Origin: Massilia horti | GTDB taxonomy: Bacteria; Pseudomonadota; Gammaproteobacteria; Burkholderiales; Burkholderiaceae_D | Direction: 5' to 3' | NCBI RefSeq assembly: GCF_004614195.1 | Contig: NZ_SPUM01000150.1 | Location: forward strand, 1 to 64,000 | DNA: 64,000 bases | Shown: positions 57,476-64,000 of the stretch, in pieces | How the letters are laid out: each line of letters opens with the position of its first letter | Numbering within the stretch: the stretch's first letter is position 1 | Program-made: the position numbers and the translations under genes | The notes under the pieces: generated by a model | Seen by the model: only the letters and a program-made list of their open reading frames with translations | The model's database searches: none | Told to the model about the DNA's origin: nothing

Positions 57476-59302
57476 CTGGCCGCTATCAAGCACGGCCCGC
57501 AGCGGTCCGCGCAGGGCATTGCACACGACGATGTCGTCGGCATCTTCCAGCATGTCGCGCGTGATGACCCGTTCGGCGGCTTGCCATGCCGGCGCGCTGA
57601 GCAGCACGCCGCGGATCACGCCCGGCAGTACGCCGGACGAAAGCGGCGGCGTGTACCAGCGTTCGCCGAAGCGCACGAACACGCTGCTGCGTCCCCCTTC
57701 GGTCAGCTCGTCCCGCTCGTTGAAGAACAGCGCATCAAACGCGTCGTGCGCTTCGGCCGCGCGCCACGCGGCGTCGTAGCGGCTGCGGATGCTGGTCTTG
57801 TGGCGCAAGAACAGGTCGCTTGACTGCGTGGTTTCCTGCGCCAGCACTAGCCGCACCGGTTCGCGCAGCGGCGTGAGCACGCCGGTCTGGATCTTGATGT
57901 CGCCCTTGTGGTCGACCGCCATGCGCACCCGGTGAAGCTTGCCCGGTTCGAGCGCGGTGCAGGTGGCAGCCAGCAGTGCGCGTGCGCCTTGCGGATCGAA
58001 AGGAAAACCGAAGTAGGCGCATGAGGCTTTGACGCGCTCAAGGTGCTGCTCCAGGTGGCGGCAGCCGTCTTCCTGCGAGGCCCGGATCGTTTCGAATATC
58101 TCGAATTCGTTGGAGAGGCCAGCGAGAAAGCCGGCCTTCAAGCCGCACTCCGCGTACTCGGCCGCAGCGACGCTGTCGTACACAATGCCGGCGCCGACGC
58201 CCAGTTCGCCGCGCCGCACGCCGCCGGCCTCCGCCTGCAGGGACAGCGTGCGGATCGGAACCGACAGGCAGAAGTCGCCGGTGGCGCGGCCGGCGGCCGG
58301 CGGATCGAACCAGCCGATCGCGCCGGTGTAGATGCCGCGCGGGTCCGGCTCCAGTTCGTCGATGATTTCCATCGTGCGGCGCTTGGGCGCGCCGGTGATC
58401 GAGCCGCACGGGTAGATCGCGGCGAACAGCTGTTCGAGCGTGACGTCCTCGGCCAGTTTCGCCTCTACCGTCGAGGTCATCTGCAGCACGCGGCCGTAAC
58501 GCTGCACGTCGAACAGCGCCGGCACCTGCACGCTGCCGGTGGCCGCAATCCGGCCCAGGTCATTGCGCAGCAGGTCGACGATCATCAGGTTCTCGGCCCG
58601 GTTCTTGGTGTCGGCGGAAAGTATGCTGGCGCGCTCTGCATCGATGGCGTCATCGCCGCTGGCCGGAGCGGTGCCTTTCATCGGGCGCGCCAGCAGGGAT
58701 CCACCCTCGCGGCGCACGAACAGCTCGGGCGACAGCGACAGCACGGCGCCGCCGTCGGGCAGCGCCACCAGCGCTCCGTAAGGCACCGGCTGGCGCGCGC
58801 GCAGGCGGCAGTACAGCGGCACCAGCGGGCCGAACGCGTCAAAACGCAGGCGGAACGTGTAATTGACCTGGTAGGTGTCGCCGGCGGCGATGTAGTCGCG
58901 GATGCGGTCGATCGCCTGGGTGAATGCCGCCTCGTCGACGTTCGCCTTTACGCCGGCAATGCCGCACGGCGTGTCGCTGCTACTTCTCGTAGCCAGCCAG
59001 GCATCGACCTGGGGGGCAGTCAACTGATCGCACTTTTCGAACAGCAGCACCTGGGCCAGCGGGCCGTGCGGCTTGTGCGTGCCGACGCCGAGCAGCTCGG
59101 CGCCCAGCTCGTACGTCAGCAGCGGCACGGCAAAGAGGCCCTGGCCAAGCGCTTGCTGCATCTCGGCCAGCAGTTGCGGCCAGGCGGCGGCATCGTGGCA
59201 AAGCAGTGTCCCGGCGTGCACGCTGTACAGGCGCGAACGGGCCGCGGCATGGCCTTCGGCGCTGGCGTCGTCCAGCAGGGCGAATACTTCCTGGGCGTTC
59301 AT
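57464..59302 (-). CDS. pabB: aminodeoxychorismate synthase I fused to 4-amino-4-deoxychorismate lyase
   Basis: 612 residues from the ATG at 59302. The first ~370 residues are PabB, the chorismate-binding enzyme (PMKGTAP, NRAENLMIVDLLRNDLGR, CGSITGAPKRRTMEII). The last ~220 (FEIFETIRA, ERDELTEGGRSSVFV, LPGVIRGVLL) are a PabC-type aminotransferase-IV lyase. Together they make p-aminobenzoate for folate from chorismate, with a glutaminase partner. 16 bases after slmA on the same strand. Confidence 0.95.
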   Translation of the reverse strand: MNAQEVFALLDDASAEGHAAARSRLYSVHAGTLLCHDAAAWPQLLAEMQQALGQGLFAVPLLTYELGAELLGVGTHKPHGPLAQVLLFEKCDQLTAPQVDAWLATRSSSDTPCGIAGVKANVDEAAFTQAIDRIRDYIAAGDTYQVNYTFRLRFDAFGPLVPLYCRLRARQPVPYGALVALPDGGAVLSLSPELFVRREGGSLLARPMKGTAPASGDDAIDAERASILSADTKNRAENLMIVDLLRNDLGRIAATGSVQVPALFDVQRYGRVLQMTSTVEAKLAEDVTLEQLFAAIYPCGSITGAPKRRTMEIIDELEPDPRGIYTGAIGWFDPPAAGRATGDFCLSVPIRTLSLQAEAGGVRRGELGVGAGIVYDSVAAAEYAECGLKAGFLAGLSNEFEIFETIRASQEDGCRHLEQHLERVKASCAYFGFPFDPQGARALLAATCTALEPGKLHRVRMAVDHKGDIKIQTGVLTPLREPVRLVLAQETTQSSDLFLRHKTSIRSRYDAAWRAAEAHDAFDALFFNERDELTEGGRSSVFVRFGERWYTPPLSSGVLPGVIRGVLLSAPAWQAAERVITRDMLEDADDIVVCNALRGPLRAVLDSGQSGW

Positions 59303-59318
59303 TACTGCGATGCGGTTC

Positions 59319-59897
59319 CTATGCGGCGAGTAGCAGCGCGAGCTGCAGCGTGTTGGCATCAAGCGGATTTTGCTTGAAGCCGCTCTTGGCAAAGCGATGC
59401 CAGCGACCGGTCACGTAGCTTACCAGCAGGCTGGCGCGCGCGCTCACGTCGGCTTCCTGTCCATGGCCCTGCGATGCCGCCAGCCGCAGCGCCTGTTTGC
59501 ACGCCATCTCGACCTTGTCGTAGAACTGGTTCATGCGCAGTTGCAGGCGCTCGTCCTCGCCCACCAGCGCGTCGCCGATCAGCACCCGCGTCATGCCTGG
59601 ATTGTTGGCGGCGAAGCCGAGCAGCATGCGCAGCATGGCATGCGCCTGGTCCAGGCCGCGTTCTTCGTGCTCGGCAATCTGGTTGATCAGGCCAAAGACG
59701 CTCGATTCGATGAATTCGATCAGCCCCTCATACATCTGCGCCTTGCTGGCGAAGTGGCGGTACAGCGCCGCCTCCGATACCTCCAGGCGTGCCGCCAGCG
59801 CGGCGGTGGTGATCTTTTCGCCCTTCGGATGTTCGAGCATGGCGGCCAAAGCCTGGAGGATTTGCAGTTTGCGTTGGCCAGGCTTTGTGCTTGCCAT
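59319..59897 (-). CDS. slmA: nucleoid occlusion factor SlmA (TetR family)
   Basis: 192 residues. TetR-type DNA-binding start (KITTAALAARLEVSEAALYRHFASKAQMYEGLIEFIESS) matches SlmA closely in my memory, as do LLGFAANNPGMTRVLIGDAL and the final LL. In E. coli it binds DNA sites across the chromosome and blocks FtsZ over the nucleoid. Second gene of a set running from the HAD nucleotidase to pabB. Confidence 0.92.
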   Translation of the reverse strand: MASTKPGQRKLQILQALAAMLEHPKGEKITTAALAARLEVSEAALYRHFASKAQMYEGLIEFIESSVFGLINQIAEHEERGLDQAHAMLRMLLGFAANNPGMTRVLIGDALVGEDERLQLRMNQFYDKVEMACKQALRLAASQGHGQEADVSARASLLVSYVTGRWHRFAKSGFKQNPLDANTLQLALLLAA

Positions 59898-59927
59898 AGG
59901 TTCCCGAATAATGAGTGGTTGATCGGT

Positions 59928-60668
59928 TCAGCCGCGCCTGACGCCCAGTGCGGGGAGGCGCGCGGGTAGTTGCCGAACAGATTTTACTTTGACATCGACG
60001 AAATTGGGACGGGTCAGCAGCCGCGCCAGTTTGGCACGGCCGATCGGGTCGCTCATGCGCAGGTACTGGGTCACCCACGCGGTGCGCATGCCCAGCTGGC
60101 GCGCGGCCTTCAGGTTGGCCAGCGTGTCCTCGACCAGGATCGCCCGCGGCGCGGCGACCTGGTGCCGGCGCAGCAGGCGCCGCAGCATCAGTTTCGATGG
60201 CTTGGGCCGCAGGTGGCGGTGCACGGTCATGTCCTCGATCGCGATGTGGTGCGCGAAGTGGCGGTGCAGGCCAAGGTGGCGCACTACTTCGGACGAATAG
60301 TGCGTCGGGCCGTTGGTGAGCAGGATCTTGCGCCCGGGGAGGCGCCGCAGCAGCCGCGCCAGGCCGCGTTCGGCCTTGACCATGTCGGCCAGCAGGCCCA
60401 CGTCGTGGGTCTCGCGCAGGAAGTCGGCGGCGCTGACCTGGTGGTGGCGGATCATGCCCAGCAGCGTGGCGCCATAGCGCTTCCAGTATCCGAGCCGGGC
60501 CGCGTCGACCGCCTCCTGGCTGGCGGGCGTGACGCCGTCGCCCAGCACGCGCGCAATGTAGGTGTTCATGTTGGCACTGATCGCAGGAAAGATCGCGTGC
60601 GAGGCGTCGTGCAGGGTGTTGTCCAGATCAAACAGCCAGACGGGAGAAGGCGGAGCGGATTTTGGCAC
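59928..60668 (-). CDS. HAD-family pyrimidine 5'-nucleotidase
   Basis: 246 residues. WLFDLDNTLHDA at the start gives the catalytic Asp14 and Asp16. LLTNGPTHYS is motif II, and LVEDTLANLKAARQLGMRTAWVT supplies the later acid motif. Hydrolyses pyrimidine nucleotides in known relatives. 30 bases before slmA, likely one transcript. Also carries a basic C-terminal tail. Confidence 0.9.
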   Translation of the reverse strand: MPKSAPPSPVWLFDLDNTLHDASHAIFPAISANMNTYIARVLGDGVTPASQEAVDAARLGYWKRYGATLLGMIRHHQVSAADFLRETHDVGLLADMVKAERGLARLLRRLPGRKILLTNGPTHYSSEVVRHLGLHRHFAHHIAIEDMTVHRHLRPKPSKLMLRRLLRRHQVAAPRAILVEDTLANLKAARQLGMRTAWVTQYLRMSDPIGRAKLARLLTRPNFVDVKVKSVRQLPARLPALGVRRG

Positions 60669-60806
60669 GGGTGCGGTCAGGTGAAGTTAAATCAGGGCAG
60701 TGACCACGATTATAGGCGTGCGCCAAGCGGTCGGGGCTGACGGCGGACGACAACATGTCCGGCAGTTTGCGCTTGCGGGGAAATCCTGGGGTGTACCAGG
60801 GAGAAG

Positions 60807-60881
<75 letters not shown>

Positions 60882-60884
60882 ATG

Positions 60885-60953
60885 CAAAAAAATCAAGGCT
60901 GGCCAAGGACCAGCCGCAACGGGCGGCTTTGCGCCGCCACATTTTTTTAGTGC
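60885..60953. terminator. terminator hairpins after argB
   Basis: Reading from argB on the minus strand: GGCGGC-GCAAA-GCCGCC, then GGCTGG-TCCTTGG-CCAGCC followed by TTGATTTTTTT. The second is a classic rho-independent terminator. The first is followed by a T run in the other direction, so it could also work on the plus strand. Confidence 0.8.
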
Positions 60954-61876
60954 GACCGGATCATAGTGCCAAAAGCCTGTTCGGTCAAGACTTCCAGCAA
61001 CAGAGAGTGCTCGATGCGGCCATCGATGATGTGCACCGTGTTCACGCCCGACTTGGCTGCGTCCAGCGCCGATGAAATTTTCGGCAGCATGCCGCCCGAG
61101 ATCGTGCCGTCGGCGAACATCTCGTCGATCTCGCGCGCCGACAGGTCGGTCACCAGGTTGCCGTTCTTGTCCTGCACGCCGGCAATGTTGGTCATCATGA
61201 TCAGCTTTTCCGCCTTCAGGATCTCGGCAATCTTGCCGGCGACCACGTCCGCGTTGATGTTGTAAGCCTGGCCGTCCTGGCCAAAGCCGATCGGCGAAAT
61301 GATCGGAATGAAGGCATCATCCTGCAGCGCCTTGACCACGGCCGGATTGATCGCCTCGATCTCGCCGACGAAGCCGATGTCGAGGAACTCGCCCGGCTTT
61401 TCCTTGTCCGGCATGGCCATCTTGCGTGCGCGGATCAGGCCGCCGTCCTTGCCGGTCAGGCCGACCGCCTGGCCGCCATAGTGGTTGATCAGCATGACGA
61501 TGTCCTGCTGGACTTCACCGCCCAGCACCCACTCGACCACTTCCATGGTCTCTTCGTCCGTGATGCGCATGCCTTGCACGAAGGTGCCTTGCTTGCCGAT
61601 CTTCTTCAATGCATTGTCGATCTGCGGACCGCCGCCATGCACCACCACCGGATTCATGCCCACCAGCTTGAGCAGGATGACGTCGCGCGCAAAGCCGTGT
61701 TTCAGGCGCTCGTCGGTCATCGCGTTGCCGCCGTATTTGATAACGATGGTCTTGCCGTGGAAATTACGGATGTACGGCAGTGCCTCCGCCAAAATCGCCG
61801 CCTTGATCTGCGGAGATACCCTGGACAGGTCGTTTTGCTGGTCGTCGGGCGGAGGACTGGTGAGCTGAGCGTTCAT
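60947..61876 (-). CDS. argB: acetylglutamate kinase
   Basis: 309 residues. Lys47 in [20 protein letters not shown] and [10 protein letters not shown] are the phosphate- and substrate-binding motifs. Phosphorylates N-acetylglutamate, second step of arginine synthesis. The N-terminal helix before the kinase core is the kind found in arginine-sensitive enzymes, so feedback control is likely. Ends in the hairpins above the tRNA gene. Confidence 0.97.
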   Translation of the reverse strand: MNAQLTSPPPDDQQNDLSRVSPQIKAAILAEALPYIRNFHGKTIVIKYGGNAMTDERLKHGFARDVILLKLVGMNPVVVHGGGPQIDNALKKIGKQGTFVQGMRITDEETMEVVEWVLGGEVQQDIVMLINHYGGQAVGLTGKDGGLIRARKMAMPDKEKPGEFLDIGFVGEIEAINPAVVKALQDDAFIPIISPIGFGQDGQAYNINADVVAGKIAEILKAEKLIMMTNIAGVQDKNGNLVTDLSAREIDEMFADGTISGGMLPKISSALDAAKSGVNTVHIIDGRIEHSLLLEVLTEQAFGTMIRSH

Positions 61877-62028
61877 GGAGGGTCCGGAAAAGAAATTTGC
61901 GAGATTTTACGGCAACACGGCAAAGCCTGCCCGCATTATATTGGGTCTGGTTGTATTTTAAGGTTCGGTCCTTAACCTAGGGCACCCCGAACCCCGTTTC
62001 TTCGGCTTTATTTCCAGCGAGGTTGCCA

Positions 62029-62232
62029 ATGAGTATATGCACGCGTTGCGGTGCGCAGTTCAGTTGCACGATGGCCGACGGCGGCAATGGACCATGCTGG
62101 TGCACCGAGTTGCCGCCCGTGGTGCCGGTGCCGGGAACAGATGCCGCTTGCTGGTGTCCGGCCTGCCTGCGGCAGCACATCGGAGGACAACCCGCGACCC
62201 CGGCCGAAGTTCCCTCCAAACAGTTGAAGTAG
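62029..62232 (+). CDS. Cys-rich CWC family small protein
   Basis: 67 residues from the ATG, with GCGAGG upstream. CTRCG, GPCWCTELP and CWCPACLRQH give the Cys pattern of the Cys_rich_CWC family, probably zinc-binding. Function unknown. Alone between argB and the depolymerase. Confidence 0.8.
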   Translation: MSICTRCGAQFSCTMADGGNGPCWCTELPPVVPVPGTDAACWCPACLRQHIGGQPATPAEVPSKQLK

Positions 62233-62348
62233 CTGGAGCGAAGCGCCGCACGTGCACGCTAAGATCATGTGGCTCAAGGAGATGTGACTTACGAAACCGG
62301 CCGCGTAGGTAACCACATGCAACCGATCACCGCCATGTCCGAAAGGGG

Positions 62349-63491
62349 TCAGGAATGGGTCCTGAAAAAGCGCAGCATTTCGCGGCTTGCGTCCGGCCCT
62401 TTGCCATCGGTATAGCTGCCGCGCGCATCCCCGCCGGACCACGCATGGCCCGCGCCATGGATCACCCAGTGCTCCGCGTGCACCCGCCCATCTTCGCGCT
62501 GGTGCACGGTGCGCGTGTAGGCGTAGCCTTGCGGCACCGTGCCGGGTTCGACCGCGACATCGATCGACGCATGCCTGGCAAGCTCAATCAAGTGTTCGCC
62601 GTTGGCGGGGTGCACCGTCGTGTCTTTGTCGCCATGGAACACGATGATCGGCAGCGCATGCCCGGGTTCGGAGCGGCGCAGGAAGTCGCCCTTCATGGCT
62701 GCCAGCGCGGAGGGCAGGTCGTGCGCGGATGCAAATGGCAGGCCCGAGTGCACGCCGACCGCCGCGTACAGGTCCGGGTAGAGCGTGCCCATGATGGTCG
62801 CCATCGCGCCGCCTGCCGACATCCCGGCCACATACACCCGGGCCTGGTCGACGCAATAGCGCGCCATGATGTCGCGCGTGATGCCGGCGATGATCGACGG
62901 CTCGCCCTGGTCGCGCTGCTGGTGGATGGCGTTGAACCAGTTCCAGCAGCGCGTGGCGTTCGCCTGCGGCGACTGGGCAGGATAGACGACCAAAAAACCG
63001 TGCTCTTCCGCGAGCGCATTCATCTGCGTTCCGGCGGCAAAGTCGTCCGGGTCCTGGACGCAACCGTGCAGCATCACGACCAGCGCCGCGGGGAGTCCCG
63101 TGTAGTTGCCGGGCACATACAGCTTGTAGCCGCGCGTGCCGGCTTCATTGGTGTAGCTGCCGTCGATAAAGCTGCCGGGCAGCGCTTGCGCCCGCGCCTG
63201 CGGCGTGGCCGCGTCCAGCAGATCGGCAACAGTATCCAGGCGGCCGAGCTTGGTCAGCCTGAGTTCGGCCAACATTTCGGGCACGATTTCTTTGGCAACG
63301 CGCGCCGGTTCGGCCGGAGGCTGGCTCGCCAGTCGGTCGGGTGCCGGGATCAGATCCAGCATCGCTTGCTGGACCCTGCTCGCATCTTGCAGCGCTGACT
63401 GCATGGCCGTGGCGGTCGCATCCGGCCCTCGTCGGAACCAGGTTTGCGTTGCCGCTCGCAATTGCGCGAGAAATCTATCGCTCAGTTTCAT
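62349..63491 (-). CDS. intracellular-type polyhydroxybutyrate depolymerase / esterase
   Basis: 380 residues. Oxyanion region LHGC (141-144) and lipase box GMSAG with Ser225; Asp and His follow (GDKDTTVHP, GAGHAWSGG). This is the alpha/beta-hydrolase PHB depolymerase (type 1 catalytic domain). No signal peptide and no substrate-binding repeat, so it is likely intracellular. The first ~110 residues look like an extra helical N-terminal part. Confidence 0.88.
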   Translation of the reverse strand: MKLSDRFLAQLRAATQTWFRRGPDATATAMQSALQDASRVQQAMLDLIPAPDRLASQPPAEPARVAKEIVPEMLAELRLTKLGRLDTVADLLDAATPQARAQALPGSFIDGSYTNEAGTRGYKLYVPGNYTGLPAALVVMLHGCVQDPDDFAAGTQMNALAEEHGFLVVYPAQSPQANATRCWNWFNAIHQQRDQGEPSIIAGITRDIMARYCVDQARVYVAGMSAGGAMATIMGTLYPDLYAAVGVHSGLPFASAHDLPSALAAMKGDFLRRSEPGHALPIIVFHGDKDTTVHPANGEHLIELARHASIDVAVEPGTVPQGYAYTRTVHQREDGRVHAEHWVIHGAGHAWSGGDARGSYTDGKGPDASREMLRFFRTHS

Positions 63492-63512
63492 GGGGTTTCC
63501 TTTCCGTGCGCA

Positions 63513-63926
63513 TCACAGAATGCGGGACGCCAGTGCGTCCTTTACTGCGCTGCTTGCATGCAGCGCACCGAGAACGAAGATCGATTCGATCGTTTCCAGC
63601 GCCAGCTCGACAGGCACATCGCTGGCGATGCTGGCCATGCCCAGCACCTGGATCTGCAGCCGGTGGCCGGCCGCACGTGCCGTCTCCAGGTCAGCGCGGG
63701 AATAGTGGTGCATGCCCAACACCAGGCTCTTGCGCGCCACGGTCTGTTTGACGACATCCGCATGCAGGTTCAATTGATTGCGTATCGCCGTGCGAATCAG
63801 GTCCGTGCGATTGGCATAAAAGCCTTCGTTGACCAGCAGGTCGATCTGTCCCAGGTCGATCGGCCCCAGATTGATCGTGATCTTTTCGGAATCGGCGTTC
63901 TTGGGCTTGGGGTCCGTTCTGCTCAT
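63513..63926 (-). CDS. CopG/ribbon-helix-helix-type regulator
   Basis: 137 residues. KITINLGPIDLGQIDLLVNEGFYANRTDLIRTAIRNQL (residues 15-52) is a ribbon-helix-helix DNA-binding unit. The later ~80 residues are helical and may sense a ligand or a partner. 21 bases before the depolymerase on the same strand, so probably its regulator in one operon. Upstream to the window edge there are 74 bases with no other feature. Confidence 0.85.
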   Translation of the reverse strand: MSRTDPKPKNADSEKITINLGPIDLGQIDLLVNEGFYANRTDLIRTAIRNQLNLHADVVKQTVARKSLVLGMHHYSRADLETARAAGHRLQIQVLGMASIASDVPVELALETIESIFVLGALHASSAVKDALASRIL

Positions 63927-64000
63927 GGTCTCGCCTCCATCCCGGCACCATCCAACCAGATGGTTTCTCTTAGTCTACGCCGATGCGCTTTCAGGTCAAG

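Noticed and set aside
58043-59377. A 444-codon open frame antisense to pabB
   Set aside because: Shadow of the pabB-pabC fusion; no domain and low-complexity Arg/Val/Ala content.

Overview
The window looks like a piece of a betaproteobacterial chromosome, most likely Oxalobacteraceae (Massilia/Duganella-like). That is an inference from the proteins seen: a PutA without a ribbon-helix-helix domain next to an Lrp-type regulator, the argB / tRNA-Thr / HAD nucleotidase / slmA / pabB block, a DUF6058 protein, an intracellular-type PHB depolymerase, and the mnmG-rsmG-parA-parB-atpIBEFHAGDC order. From about 13.9 kb to the right end the DNA is GC-rich housekeeping sequence. From 1 to about 13.85 kb it is visibly less GC-rich and made of accessory genes.

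Accessory region (1-13.85 kb). The left edge cuts an IS3-type transposase start. Then come two uncharacterised genes, a translationally coupled CHAT-protease / metallo-beta-lactamase-fold pair (minus strand), a possible gene remnant, and a three-gene plus-strand set: an AbiJ-N-terminal/HEPN-like protein, a NERD-nuclease + NACHT-type STAND ATPase, and a GIY-YIG nuclease-like protein. After these lie a papain/transglutaminase-like Cys-His-Asp protein with a small partner and an HNH protein. The region stops 27 bp beyond the glmS stop codon in what looks like a Tn7-like transposon end: three 20-bp repeats plus a terminal TGTCGA. I read the region as defence-type cargo of a Tn7-like element inserted at attTn7. 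Its transposition genes would lie to the left of the window.

Core region, left arm (13.9-30.3 kb): glmS with a divergent Lrp regulator, a small ABC exporter with degenerate ATPase motifs, glmU, a DUF6279 lipoprotein, rsmD, coaD, a YfhL-type ferredoxin, chaB-like, a LysR regulator, an Lrp regulator divergent from putA, ald and an MTA/SAH nucleosidase. putA carries a tandem copy of its own 3' end, and a hairpin MITE-like element spans both the ald and nucleosidase stop codons.

Origin-like region (30.3-31.5 kb): 1.2 kb without genes holds three diverged copies of a ~207-bp module. Each copy has GTATAC, a TAG-type trinucleotide run, DnaA-box-like 9-mers and a terminal pair of opposed DnaA boxes. 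Every gene from 31.5 to 52.2 kb is on the plus strand. Two consensus parS sites lie in front of mnmG, with a third parS-like palindrome inside livM, so this segment may be the chromosome origin or a DnaA-titrating locus.

Core region, right arm (31.5-64 kb): a GMC oxidoreductase, a livGFKHM-type ABC transporter, an alpha/beta hydrolase, a TSUP permease, mnmG-rsmG, parA-parB and the complete F1Fo ATP synthase operon. Then follow a dipeptidase flanked by 106-bp direct repeats, an amidase, a CoA-binding protein, a periplasmic glutathione peroxidase, a DUF6058 protein, an ArsR-like regulator, pabB-pabC fusion, slmA, a HAD nucleotidase, tRNA-Thr(GGU), argB, a Cys-rich CWC protein, a PHB depolymerase and a CopG-like regulator. 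At least four families of short palindromic repeats are scattered between these genes.
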